This document shows, in pieces, positions 9,651 to 21,370 of a DNA stretch of 64,000 bases. The notes under the pieces are model-generated. The model did not search any database and was not told the origin of the DNA. It saw nothing but the letters and a program-made list of their open reading frames with translations. Source of the stretch: Ctena decussata (lineage: Eukaryota; Mollusca; Bivalvia; Lucinida; Lucinidae); contig OZ022509.1 in NCBI GenBank assembly GCA_963989385.1, positions 76,964,667 to 77,028,666 on the forward strand. The letters are read 5' to 3'. Position 1 is the stretch's first letter. Each line of letters begins with the position of its first letter. Made by a program: the position numbers and the translations under genes.

Positions 9651-12600
9651 AGCTCGCCTGAGCACGAAGTGCTCAGGGTGAGCTTTTAGGATACCGTGAT
9701 GTCCGTCGTCCGTCGTACGTGTGGACGTCCGGACGGACGTCCGTCCGGACGGACGTCCGTCAACTTTTGCTTGTGTACACTCTAGCGGGCACAGTTTTGA
9801 TCCAATCTTTCTGAAACTTTGTCAGAATGTTTATCTCTATAAAATCTAGACCAAGTTCGAAACTGGGTCATGTGGGGTCAAAAACTAGGTCACTAGGTCA
9901 AATCTTAGAAAAACCTTGTGTACGCTCTTGAAGGCACAATTTTCATCCAAAGTTCATGAAACTTGGTCAGAATGTTTATCCTTACAATATCTAGGACAAG
10001 TTCGAAACTGGGTCACGTCAGGTCAAAAACTAGGTCACTATGTCAAATAATAGAAAAACCTTGTGTACGCTCTGGAGGACACAGTTTTGATCCAATCTTC
10101 ATGAAACTTTGTCAGAACATTTATCTCCATAAACTCTAGGTCAAGTTTGAAACTGGGTCATGTCGGATCAAAAACTAGGTCACTAGGTCATATCTTAGAA
10201 AAACCTTGTGTACACTCTAGAGGGCACAGTTTTGATCCAATCTTTCTGAAAATTTGTCAGAATGTTTATCCTTATAATATCTAGAATAAATTTGAAACTG
10301 GGTCATGTCGGGTTAAAAAACTAGGTCACTAGGTCAAATCTTAGAAAAACCTTGTGTACGCTCTTGAAAGCACAGTTTTCATCCAAAGTTCATAAAACTT
10401 TGTCAGAATGTTTATCCTTATAATATCTAGGACAAGTTCGAAACTGGGTCATGTCAGGTCAAAAACTAGGTCACTAGGTCAAATCATAGAAAAACCTTGT
10501 GTACGCTCTGGAGGACACAGTTTTGATCCAATCTTCATGAAACTTTGTCAGAATGTTTATCTCCATTAATTCAATGCCAAGTTTGAAACTGGTCATGTCA
10601 GGTCAAAAACTAGGTCACTAGGTCGATTCTTAGAAAAACCTTGTGTGCACTCTAGAAGGCACAGTTTTGATCCGACGTTCATGAAACTTTGTCAGAATGT
10701 TTATCCTTATAATATCTAGAACAAATTTGAAACTGGGTCGTGTCGGGTCAAAAACTAGGTCACTAGGTCAAATCATAGAAAAACCTTGTGTACGCTCTAG
10801 AGGACACAGTTTTGATCCAATCTTTATGAAACATTGTCAGAATGTTTTATCTCCATTAAGTCTAGGCCAAGTCTGAAACTGGGTCATGTCGGGTCAAAAA
10901 CTAGGTCACTAGGTCAAATTTTAGAAAAACCTTGTGTACGCTCCAGAAGGCACAGTTTTTATCCAAAGTTCATGAAACATTGTCAGAATGTTTATCTCCG
11001 TAATATGTAGGACAAGTTTGAAACTGGGTCATGTCGGGTCAAAAACTAGGTCACTAGGTCAAATCTTAGAAAAACCTTGTGTACACTCTAGAAGGCATAG
11101 TTTTGATCCAAAGTTCATGAAACTTTGTCAGAATGTTTATCCTTATAATATCTAGAACAAACTTGAAACAGAGTCATTTCGGGTCAAAAACTAGGTCACT
11201 AGGTCAAATCATAGAAAAACCTTGTGTACGCTCTAGAGGACACAGTTTTGATCCAATCTTTCTGAAACTTTGTCAGAATGTTTATCTCCATAAAATGTAG
11301 GCCGAGTTTGAAACTGGTCATGTCGGGTCAAAAGCTACATGTAGGTTACTAGGTCAAATCTTAGAAAAACCTTGTGTACGCTCTAGAAGGCACAGTGTTG
11401 ATCCAAAGTTCATGAAACTTTGTCAGAATGTTTATCCTCATAATTTATAGGACAAGTTTGAAACTGGGTCATAGCGTGTCAAAAACTAGGTCACTAGGTC
11501 AAATCTTAGAAAAACTTTGTGTACACCCTCCATCGCACAGTTTTGATCCAATCTTCATGACACTCTCTCAGAATGTTTATCTTCAAGAAATCTAGGTTAA
11601 GTTTGAAAGTGGGTTGCGTCAGGTCAAAAACTAGGTCAAATATAAGAACAACCTTGTATACGCTTCAGAGGGCACAGTTTTGATCCAATCTCAATGAAAC
11701 TTTGTCAGAATGTTTATTCTTACAAAATCTAGGCCAAGTTTGAAACTGGGTTATGGCGGGTCAAAAACTTGGTCAAATATAAAAAACCTTATGTACGCCT
11801 TAGAGGTCACAGTTTTGATCCAAACCTAATGAAATTGTGTCAGAATGTTTAACCTCACAATATCTAGGCCAAGTTTGAAACTGGGTCATGTCGGGTCAAA
11901 AGCTAGGTCAGATCTTAGAATAACCTTGTGTACGCTCTAGAGGACACAGTTTTGATCCAATCTTTTTGAAACTTTGTCATAATGTTTATCATCACAATAT
12001 TTAGGCCAAGTTTGAAAATAGATCGTGTCGGTTCAAAAACTAGGTCACTAGGTCAAATCTTAGAAAAACCTTGTGTACACTCTAGAGGGCACAGTTTTGA
12101 TCCAATCTTCATAAACCTTTGTCAGAATGTTTATCCTCACAATATCCAGGCCAAGTTTGAAACTGGGTCATGTCATGTCAAAAACTAGGTCACGAGGTCA
12201 AATCTTAGAAAAACTTTGTGCACACCCTAGAGGGCACAGTTTTGATCCAATCTTCATGAAACTTTGTCAGAATGTTTATCTCCATAAAATCTAGGCCAAA
12301 TTTGAAACTGGGTCATGTCGGGTCAAAAGCTAGGTCACTAGGTCAAATCTAAATTAAGTTATGCTGCAAGAATCAGAACTAACATTGCAATGATTCCAGC
12401 CACAAACTCCTTGGAATACATTAGTTTCACCACAGTCAGATAATGATGCTACCATTCTATCCTCTGTCACAGTTTGCCTAGTTCTGTCTAGTTAAAATCC
12501 ATCAACTCAACATGAACGGGAACTTTTCGGAGAAGCGACTCTGCCATTTTCAGCTCACCTGAGCCTTACAGTATCTTGTTAGCTGCCTCATCCATAAACA

Positions 12601-12820
12601 TTTTCAAACATCTCTGAAACCACTGGGCAGACTAAACTCAAATTGCATATGGAGCCTGCACATGGGTCAAAGGATTGAAAGTTCTTCAAATGATCTTGGT
12701 CAGATGACCAAGGTGGCCGCCATGCCCATGTATGGTAAAAACTCTTATAAATCTTCACCAGAGCCAGTGAACTGATTAATGCTCAGGTGAGCGATTCAGG
12801 GCCACCATGGCCCTCTTGTT
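9651..12820 (+). mobile_element. hairpin-capped tandem-monomer element, copy 2 (largest)
   Basis: The left cap is the hairpin AGCTCGCCTGAGC / GCTCAGGGTGAGCT. A short palindromic stretch of GGACGTCC/GGACGGAC words follows at about 9725-9765. About 17 monomers of ~146 bp span 9775-12350. Each contains GGCACAGTTTTGATCCAA, TTTGTCAGAATGTTTATC, AAACTGGGTCATGTCGGGTC and usually AGGTCACTAGGTCA. The right part (12350-12820) is unique sequence with a second start-like CAGCTCACCTGAGCC at 12548 and ends GCTCAGGTGAGCGATTCAGG plus a GGGCCACCATGGCCC hairpin and TCTTGTT. There is no coding frame. It may be one element, or an older element joined to a short second one. Confidence 0.65.
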
Positions 12821-13517
12821 GTATAACTTTTCGAATGCTGTATAGCACTTTCCTTGATCTTTCTTGGTCATGACAGGAAAACCAAGTTTAAGCCGCTTGG
12901 ATTCACGATCGGCATTTGGTATACCGAGTCCATGTTTAGCGAAGAGACGTCGAGGTGCCAGCCAATAATAAAAACACCTCGACGTCGATTTTGAGGGACT
13001 ATTCTATGGCGTGTACTTTATGAAGGTTTCGGCGCCGAAGCTGTCTTTGTAAATACATGGCAATAAGAGATTCGACGCTGAAGCCAACTATAATACGCTC
13101 CACGAAAACTCGGCTTAAGGATAGGACAGTCATTCAATCGTGTAAATACGTGTAGGTGTGGTTCTGCTAGAAAGCTTCGTCTCCTATTTCGCAATGAATT
13201 GTGCTATTTTGCATATGTATGCATAAAGGTCAGAAAGACAGGTCAATTTGCGCCAGCTATAACTTGTTTAATTTTGTGTAGCGGTGTGTTTATTTGTAGG
13301 ACAGTCACCAACACTAGAAACCATGTACCACACGAAAAGTACTGAACTGTAGGACATTTGCTTACCTTACCGAAGTTCCCGATATCCACCGTCCTGTGAC
13401 TCTAAACGTCCAAAAGACGATACCTAATTGCGTCTCGTTTAGATTGCATAAGAAAACTGCTTTGTATTATTTCACGTTATTTCTTTATTAATATATACAT
13501 TGTTCTTTTTTATTATT
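12821..13517. other. intergenic, with one 12-bp inverted repeat
   Basis: GACGTCGAGGTG at 12946-12957 and its exact complement at 12975-12986 form a hairpin with a 17-bp loop. The segment at 13236-13262 is the inverted partner of 4711-4735. No gene seen. Confidence 0.5.
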
Positions 13518-14100
13518 GATTGTTTGGGTTTAACGGCCCTTTGCGACAGTATTTCAGTCTACATCGGGCCGTCTCCCAGAGAGGGAGAAAGAGGAGAAAT
13601 GATAGACGAGAGAAAAATGTCCAAACACCCACGCGCACCTACTGCAAGCACGGTGGCTCAGTGGTTAGTCCACTTGACTGTCCAAGCCAGAGGTCGTGGG
13701 TTCGAGCCTCACCAAGGGTGAAATCTTCCTATGTCCGAACGCGTTTTTCTAGCATCATTTGCAGGGATGATGCTAACAAGTGTGCCGTCCTTCGGATCGG
13801 GACGTTAACTGGATGCCCTCTGTGCAGGGAGAGTCATCCCGTGTGCAGGTTAAATATCCTTACTATAGCTATATGGCTATATGTAGGCTTTCATCCTGCA
13901 ACACACAAGTGTACAAAAGTACACCTGCTCATATTACTCTGAAAAGAGGGTGTAGCAGTAAATATAGAAAGACAAGCACAGTAGGCCCTTGCCCTAAAAT
14001 GTTCCAAATCAGAAGGACAGTAGGTGGAAGTTACACATAGCACTGGAAGTTACACACAGCACTGGAAGTTGCGCACAGCACCGTCGCACCAACCGACCAC
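13518..14100 (-). mobile_element. AACC-tailed 235-bp repeat, reverse copy, split by a SINE
   Basis: The left part 13518-13651 and right part 13980-14100 together cover the element in reverse (tail block, CCGTCTCCCAGAGAGGGAG, CACGCGCACCTACTGCAAGC, then CAGTAGGCCCTTGCCC). The right part carries about three short tandem copies of an ACTGGAAGTTACACACAGC unit, an internal expansion not seen in other copies. Confidence 0.8.
13652..13972 (+). mobile_element. tRNA-derived SINE nested in the AACC element
   Basis: A-box-like TGGCTCAGTGGTTAGTCC and B-box-like GGTCGTGGGTTCGAGCC lie at the head. The body contains CCTTCGGATCGGGACGTTAA, similar to a central domain shared by several metazoan SINEs. It is flanked by CAAGCAC at 13645-13651 and 13973-13979, taken as a 7-bp target duplication. 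Removing it rejoins the host repeat. Confidence 0.75.
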
Positions 14101-14340
14101 CTCCAATATACATCGACCATTTCAGCAAATACTGTGGCGTTCTTAACATCTTCCTTATATAATCCCCGTGCTGGACCCGGGGAAAAACCTTTGCTTTCTC
14201 TTCCTTTTCTTTTGTATCATCCTTGATACAAACCATGTTCCTATTCATCTTTATTCATTTGTCTCATTTATTTCTCGAAGGCGGCGGTTTAACTGGTTGG
14301 CATCTTGCTTGTGCGAGTATATCTCAGTGTATCTCTAACG
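14101..14340. other. intergenic sequence
   Basis: Between two AACC elements. No supported feature. Confidence 0.4.
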
Positions 14341-14580
14341 GGGGTGGTCGTGTGGTGCGATGGTGCTGCGTGTAACTTTCAGTGCCGGGGCGTCCCACTA
14401 ATTTGGAAAATTGTAGGGCAAGTACCTACTGTCCTTGCAGTAGGTGCGGATGGGGTTGTTTGGACTTTTTTCTCTCGTCTATCATTTCTCTCTTCTTTCT
14501 CCCTCTCTTTTGGAGACGGCCCGATATAGACTGAAATACTGTCTCAAAAGGCCGTTAAACCCCAAACAACCAACCAACCA
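14341..14580 (+). mobile_element. AACC-tailed 235-bp repeat, full copy
   Basis: Starts GGGGTGGTCGTGTGGTGCG and ends in CAACCAACCAACCA. It is flanked by TGTAYCTCTAAC at 14328-14339 and 14584-14595 (one mismatch), read as a 12-bp target-site duplication. Confidence 0.8.
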
Positions 14581-14601
14581 AAATGTACCTCTAACACTTG
14601 T

Positions 14602-14712
14602 AGGGGTGGTGCGATGGTGCTGGGTATAGCTTCCAGAACCGGGGCATCCTACTGATGGCAAGGGCCTTCTGTACGTGCAGTAGGTACGGGTTGTTTGGAC
14701 AAATAGAATCTA
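14602..14712 (+). repeat. AACC-tailed repeat, 5' half only
   Basis: Matches the first ~100 bp of the 235-bp element up to GGGTTGTTTGGAC, then stops where the inverted repeat begins. Confidence 0.75.
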
Positions 14713-14713
14713 T

Positions 14714-14916
14714 CATTGGTCTCCGATGCGGACAGGGCAATCCCAACCCTCGGGCACACGGGGTGTGTCGGGAACTCGGCAAGTGGTCTCCGATGCGGAC
14801 AGGGAAATCCCAACCCGAGGGCATACGGGGTGTGTCGGAAACGAGGCTTGCCGAGTTCCCGACACACCCCGTGTGCCCGAGGGTTGGGATTGCCCTGTCC
14901 GCATCGGAGACCAATG
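14714..14916. repeat. perfect 70-bp inverted repeat with a third copy between
   Basis: Arms 14714-14783 and 14847-14916 are exact reverse complements over 70 bp, beginning CATTGGTCTCCGATGCGGAC. The 63-bp spacer is an imperfect direct copy of the left arm. The composition is GC-rich and unlike the flanks. All frames open across it are by-products of the repeat. Confidence 0.95.
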
Positions 14917-15075
14917 ACTGATTATTTTTCTTACCTACATTAATATTTACTTCAAATTGAACGGGGAACTAATAGGCCTATTTCATGCAAACGTGTACAA
15001 GTGTAAGTAGTACAACCGTGTCACCCTCATGGCTGCTGTACATAGTGAACAGACAAGTAAACAAATCCGCATTTT

Positions 15076-16775
15076 AGCTCACCTGAGCCGAAGGCTCACA
15101 GGTGAGTTTATAGTATAGGCAGGCATCCGTCCGTCCGTCAATATTTTCAAACGACATCTCCTCTGAAACTACAAGGCCCATGGTTACCAAATTTCATGTA
15201 TAGCATCTATAGGCAGGGGGAACCAACAAAACTGTTTTTTATCCAAATCGCTTCAGAACTTTGGTTGCTATGGCAACTTAACGTTTCCATTGACTTGTAT
15301 GGGAAAAATTGAAAATTTGCATTTATTGCTATGTCACTGCAGATTTTTTGACAAAACTTTTACAGAAATGTTCCTTATGTATTCCTCTATCAACCACATG
15401 AACTTTATGTAAATAGCACAATTTGGCTGGTTGCCATGGCAACCGAATGGTTAAAAATAGAAAAAATATTCAAAAATCATCTCCTCAGAAACTATGGAAC
15501 CGATAAAGCTCAAACTTCACAGAAAGGATCTTAGTACTAGCTTCTATAAAAGTACTGTTTTTCGTGGCAATTGCTGTAGCAGTTTGGTTGCTATGAGGAC
15601 TTAAAGTTGCCATTGACTTATACTGGCAAAATGGAAAACTTGCATTTATTGCTATGTCACTGCAGATATTTTGACAAAACTTTTATGGAAATGTTCCTTG
15701 AATAGTCCTCAACCAGCTTTATTAAATTTATGCAAATTGCACAATTTGGCTGGTTGCCATTGCAACCGAATAGTTAAAAATAGAAATATATAAAAAAAAA
15801 ACATCTCCGCAGAAACTATGTGGCCAATAAAGCTCAAACTTTACTGAAAGAATCTTACTACTAGCCTCTATAGAATTACTGTTTTTCATGGCAATTACTC
15901 CAGCAGTTTGGTTGGTACGGCAACTAAGAGTTTCCATTGACTTATAATGGGAAAAATGGAAATTGGCAATTTTTGCTGTCTCACTGCATTTATTTAGATT
16001 TTCTTTCTACAGAAATGTTTCGTGAATAGTCCTCTATGTTTCATATGAATTTTCTCCAAATCACTGAATTTGATTGGTTGCCATGGCAAAATATATGGTA
16101 AATTTTCGAAAAAAAATGAAAAAATCTTCTGCTCAGAAGCCATATGGGGGATGAAGCTGATATTGTGCAAACATGTTGATGACAGAAGCCTCTACATGAC
16201 TTTTGTTTTTTCTTCCAACCCCATAAGAACATTGGTTGCTATGGCAACTTATAGTCTCCATTGACTTGTAGTGGGAAAAGTGAAGCCATGAGGAGGATGA
16301 AGCTGATACTGTGCATACTTATTAATAACATTAGCCTCTACCTAAAGTATATTTCATATTATCATTGCCCATGTGAACTGGTTGCTATAGCAACTTAAAG
16401 TTTCCATAGATTTACAATGGGGAAAGTGGACATTCGGTATTTATTTCTGTGTTACTGTTTTTGACAAAAGCTTTACAGAAATGTTCCTAGAGTAGTCCTC
16501 TATCAGCCATATGAATTTTGCCCCAAGACCTGATTTTGATTGGTTGTCATTGCAACTAAAAGGCCAAATTTTCGATTCTTTCATTTTTCATTTTATTTTT
16601 TTGCCAAAGATCTTCTTCTCAGAAGCCATTAAGGAGGGATAAAGCTTATTTTTTGCATAAATGTTTGTAATATTATCCTCTACATAAATGGTGTGTTTTG
16701 TTGCTGTGGCAATTAGTTTTTCCAACACAACCTCAGTGCTCAGGTGAGCAATATAGGGCCATTGGCCCTCTGGTT
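15076..16775 (+). mobile_element. hairpin-capped element, copy 3
   Basis: The left cap is AGCTCACCTGAGCCGAAGG / GCTCACAGGTGAG, followed by CCGTCCGTCCGTC. The right cap is GCTCAGGTGAGC plus AGGGCCATTGGCCCT and CTGGTT. About five diverged internal monomers of ~290-330 bp contain a GTTGCTATGGCAACTTA block, TCCATTGACTTATAATGGG, ACAGAAATGTTCCT and GTTGCCATGGCAAC. The caps match copies 1 and 2 but the monomers are different. Confidence 0.65.
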
Positions 16776-17216
16776 AGATTTTCTAATTGAAATTTATATC
16801 AAAGAACAATTCTTGTATTGAGACGACTACAGAAAGCGCGTGTATGACGTTAATTGTGACGCAACATCAACGTCATTTCAAACGTCAGTTGGTAACGTCT
16901 TCAAAATGGCGGCCTCCTCGGCAATGTTTGTCACGGTGAAACATTGACTATTTTTACTTTAAGACCTTGAAACTGGCTATAATGGGATTATAAAGAATGA
17001 ATATCCTTTTTTGGGTTGGGTTTTATCGATGTGGTAATTCATTCCTATGAAAGAATAAAGTATGCATAAAGTATGGAATCGCCAAGCCGGGTGCACCGTA
17101 ATTCAAGGAGCGCGTAGTGGTACACAGAATTCAAGCTCGTGTGAGCTTGCCCATGGGCAAGACAGAATTTTCCAGCACCGCTAGAAATAGAGCAAACTCT
17201 GTCTCGTAGGTAAGAA
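16776..17216. other. intergenic sequence
   Basis: Non-repetitive as far as I can see. No coding region supported. Confidence 0.4.
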
Positions 17217-17540
17217 ATTTTTCTCTCGTCTATCATTTCCCTCTTCTTTTATCCCTCTCTTTGGGAGACGGCCCCCTACATAGACTGAAATACTGTCTGA
17301 AAGGGCCGTTTAACCCAAAACAACCAACAAACCAACTATAACACTTGTGAGTTGGAAAACCACTTATTATAGGTGTTCCATTGTTGGGCTCCATGGCGGG
17401 CGGGAGAGCAAGTGAGACGAATTTAAACCCAAAACAACCAACCAACCAACTCTAACTCTTGTGTGTTGGAAAGCCACTCATTATAGGTGTTCCATTGTTG
17501 GGCTCGGAGGCGGACGGGAGAGCATGTGAGATGAATTTAC
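17217..17540 (+). repeat. AACC element tail plus a ~111-bp tandem duplication of tail and flank
   Basis: 17217-17335 is the 3' half of the 235-bp repeat ending in AACC units. The end of that tail and the next ~85 bp (AGGTGTTCCATTGTTGGGCTC) are then repeated, so two tails and two flank copies alternate at a ~111-bp spacing. Confidence 0.75.
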
Positions 17541-17555
17541 ATTATTTTTTCTGTT

Positions 17556-17980
17556 ATGGGGAAGAATAAACTTAACAAATCCTCACAACCCGACATCGAA
17601 AAAAAAAAACGTAAACAGTCCACTGGGGAGTCATGCGAATCTTCTGATTCTGAGCGAGATACTCAACAGTCCACGTTATCAACACCGTGAAGCCACAAGA
17701 ACAGAACCGCAGAATGGCTGATCTGTCACCTTTCATTATTGAAAAGGTATTGAATCAATTATAGGTCACCCAAAAAGTATTCAAAAACTAAAATCAGGTG
17801 AGCTACTTTTAGGAGATGACAGACACCCAACAAGTCGAAAACCTCCTTAAGACCACAAATATATTTGATTTAAAGGTCCATCATTACACAACTCTCTAAT
17901 CTTCAAAGGGTGTCATAAACGATGTAATAAAACCAACAAACACTTTCGTTCTGACATTTAATACTGTAGCAGACGCGGCT
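17556..17980 (+). pseudogene. LINE ORF1 relic (I-group-like retrotransposon)
   Basis: Three short frames together resemble the N-terminal half of ORF1 of the LINE at 40-44 kb: LSPFIIEKVLNQ, then GHPKSIQKLKSGELLL after one frameshift, then VENLLKTTNIFDLKVHHYT after a second, and finally TNTFVLTFNT. The corresponding blocks in the 44-kb copy read LSPFVIEKVL, IKKLKSGDLLVEY and TNTFVFTFNT. Protein similarity without close nucleotide identity suggests a different subfamily. The zinc-knuckle region and ORF2 are absent. Confidence 0.7.
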
Positions 17981-19494
17981 TATGTGATAACTGAAATATG
18001 TTGTGGCAATGAAACGTTAAGTTTCTTCCAAAGCTCGGTACTCGATACCGGATTTTAAAGACAGACGAACGGATACACGGACACTCCAGTGGTTAAGCTG
18101 TGGCGTCTGAGGGTAATGCAGACCCTCCTTGATCAGTACACGGGTTCTAGATTCGATCTCTGGATTTCTGTCTTAGAGGCTAAACAACAAGCAAGATAAA
18201 CAAAATCAATATTTCAATGATTCTGTATTCTGTTATTTACAAAGAATTTCAGTCTTAGGAAATGAGGCGATTCTAGAGAGAATTAATTATATACGTTGAA
18301 TTTTAGAGGTGTAAGAAAAATTACATAGAATTCCTTAGCCTTAGCTTTAAGTTGGAAGAGAGAATCAGCTGATAGTAATGAATTAAGAAAAATCGCCTTT
18401 TCAGAATTTAGAAAAATATAACAAAAATTATGAGAATATTGACGAGAAATTCTAGTTTATCAGAAAACTAGACAGAGTTATATTGAAAAAATGATCCTGA
18501 ACCATATAAGTTCTGGCGAGAGAAATATATCGAATCACCTAGGACAGGACGACTTTCTAAGCAGCAGAAAGTACCCCAGAAGTGGCTAGAGTATAGTTGA
18601 AAAACCTATCTTTATGTTTACAGACAAAATTAATTGGAATCGGTATTTCTGAGATGGCTTCAAAGACTCATAGAATCCTTATTTTTTAACAAAGTATGTG
18701 AAAAATTCTACTAGTATTTGCAGAATGTAGGTTAGAAATATTCTGTGAAAAATTCTACTAGTTCTTGCAGAATGTAGGTTAGAAATATTCTAAAGTATAT
18801 AATAATTGTTTATTCATTGCCATAAATGCCTTGAAATATGTGAAATGTGAAAAATGATAATAAAAGATTTAATTATCAAAGCGCGTGTAAAAATCAGTCT
18901 TGGAGTCTTCGTGTGGCATAGATTACCCAACCTAATCATTAAAAATCAATTATAACCTTGACCGTCAGTGAACAAAATGAGCGGAACACTGGTCATACGG
19001 TCGGGGTGTGTCTGGCAGAGCCAATCGGAAAAAGCTTTCATAATTAATTCAGTGAGCTGCACAAGATGGAGTCGAGCGCAAGACACGCTTATGACAGAAG
19101 AATATTTCAATCATTTTAACCCAAATAATAGACATTTTCAAGGTATTACACATTCGCGACAAATTGCTTCTACTACAGTGCTACATGTTCTGTTCAAAAG
19201 AAGAATTATTGATTTTTTTTTCAGGAATCAAGATGAAATTTCAGCAGAAGTCAGTTTTAGCGGAACTGGAAAAATATTCAGAAAATGAACAAAAATGACT
19301 GCAAAAACCAACAAATGTCGCACCTGCGTTAAATGCTTTCTCAGTAGTAGATACCATGGTTAGAGGAAAGTGTACACTAGGTCTGATGAATTTATGTAGA
19401 AATTTTAGCAAATTGGACTTAAATATTAGAAAAGATGTAGTTCTATACATAAATCTCTACATGCTGTCAACAGAGTTAAAAATATAGGTTAAAG
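17981..19494. other. AT-rich region with a 46-bp tandem duplication
   Basis: GTGAAAAATTCTACTAGT followed by a ~28-bp block occurs twice in tandem at 18704-18797. A tRNA-like stretch at 18085-18165 (AGTGGTTAAGCTGTGGCG ... GGTTCTAGATTCGATC) may be a degraded SINE head. No gene supported. Confidence 0.4.
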
Positions 19495-20640
19495 GTATAA
19501 AGCAGTCAAACAATCGAGGACATCAGCTTAAGAAAACATTTAATGCCTTGTCTGATGATTGTAGGTGGTATAGTTAGTGAGAAACGGACTTGAATGCTCT
19601 TGTCCATATAATCATGGATGCCAGGTTGACATAAAATTTATCAGGTCAATAGAGCATGATATAAAGCTCAAGGGTACAAATAACAGCAGCATCCCAGGAC
19701 AATCCCTAAGGTCGACAAAATTTTGGATGTGAAATTTTACAAAATCAGTAGCACTTGAAATATATGTCAAGGGCTGAAACAAGTGCATTAATCCTCGAGT
19801 TCATTCTAAGATGAAACTTTATACCAGGTTAGATGATTCTAGCTCTCATAGATTGTCAGAGAGAAATGGACTTCAATGATAGGGTCAATTTAATTTTGAA
19901 AGTAAAATTTTACTAAGTCAGCACAGCATGAAATATGGGTCAAAGTAAGTGCAACAATCCTCTAGATCAACCTAAACAGAATCTTTATACCAGGTTTGAT
20001 GACTGTAGGTATCATAGATTGAGAGAAATGGACCAGTATGCTAGGGTTGACGTAATTTTTGACGTAAAATTTTACTAAGTCAGCAGAGCATAAAATATAG
20101 ATCAAAGGTAAAAATAAAGGCAACACTCCTCTAGATCATCCTAAGAAAACACTTTATACCAGGTTTGAAGATTGCAGGTATCATAGATGGAGAGAAATGG
20201 ACTTAAACACTAGGGTTGACATCATTTTTGGCATAGAACTTTACGAAGTCATCAGAGCATGAAAAATAGGTCAAAGGTCAAAATGAGTGCAAGGTTCCTC
20301 GAGACCATTCTAAGAAGAAACTTTATACTAGGTTTGATGAACGTAGGTATCATAGATTGAGAATACTGGACACGAATGCTAGGGTCGACGTAATAGTGGA
20401 TGGACGGACGGCACAGGATTTTACGAAGTCATTAGAGCATGAAAAATAGGTCAAAGGTCAAAATAAGTGCAAGGTTCCACGAGACCATTCTAAGTAGAAA
20501 CGTTATACCAGGTTTGATGAATGTAGGTATCATAGATTGAGAATAATGGACACGAACGCTAGGGTCGACGTAATTATGGACGGACGGACTGACGGAAAAA
20601 TGAACTCCTATATCGCACCTTGCTAAAGCAGGTGGGACAA
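19495..20640 (-). mobile_element. tandem-monomer element with hairpin end, second cap type
   Basis: About six diverged monomers of ~165-180 bp contain GGTATCATAGATTGAGA, GCTAGGGTYGACGTAAT and ATAGGTCAAAGGTCAAAAT. The right end has GGACGGACTGACGG, then a CACCTTGCTAAAGCAGGTG hairpin and GGGACAAAAA, so the element probably reads from right to left. The left end is not resolved. Confidence 0.5.
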
Positions 20641-21370
20641 AAATGAAATCAATATACAGCAAATAAATTGATCAGCATCTCATCTGAATTAAGTTGGAAT
20701 TATTACCAGAACTTGAAGACATCACATCGGGGCTTGTAGACGTCACATCATTATGGAGAGACAAAGGCTTAGTCGTCATAATCTAGCTCAAGATCTTGAT
20801 CATGAGGAAGAAGATGATCTTCATGTCTGCAGTGAAGATGGTACAGTGGTGACTGTGCTACAGTTAGACGCCTCCTCTCCGTAGCTGCATTTCTGATCTT
20901 AAAATTCCTTACACTGATATCAAACCTTGCATAAATACCTATCTTCATGAATAGTGGCAGATATCATGGAATGCTGCTGTCTTTAACAAACTACATTCTA
21001 TCAAGCCTTCACTTGGTGAATGGCAACCATCTTATAGAAATCGTAAGGAAGAAGTAACTTTGGCTCGACTCATACTTTTATCACTCATTCGTTTTTGTTG
21101 AAGGGTGAGGATCCGCCTTTGTGCATTCCTTGCCAAACACCTTTAAGTGTAAAACACTTTCTGTTAGATTGCATGGATTTTCGTATTACGCGTGCTAGGT
21201 TTTCCGTGTCAACAGTATGAAACAACTGATTGACACGTTTGAACAAGAGAAAATCTTCTAATTTTTGAAAGAGATTGGCATATATGGTAAAATATAATTT
21301 AGTTCATTCTATGTTAAGGTAGCCATTGATCGGCATGTTTTACCACACCCGACTTGATTCATTTGTATAC

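Noticed and set aside
9775..12350. CRISPR-like regular array
   Set aside because: Period is ~146 bp with the whole monomer conserved; there are no unique spacers, and the context is eukaryotic repeats.
14591..14943. Several overlapping 63-107-codon frames on both strands
   Set aside because: They are forced open by the GC-rich perfect inverted repeat; no codon pattern or homology.
18085..18165. tRNA-like stretch
   Set aside because: Box spacing is poor and no body, tail or target duplication could be found; left as a note only.
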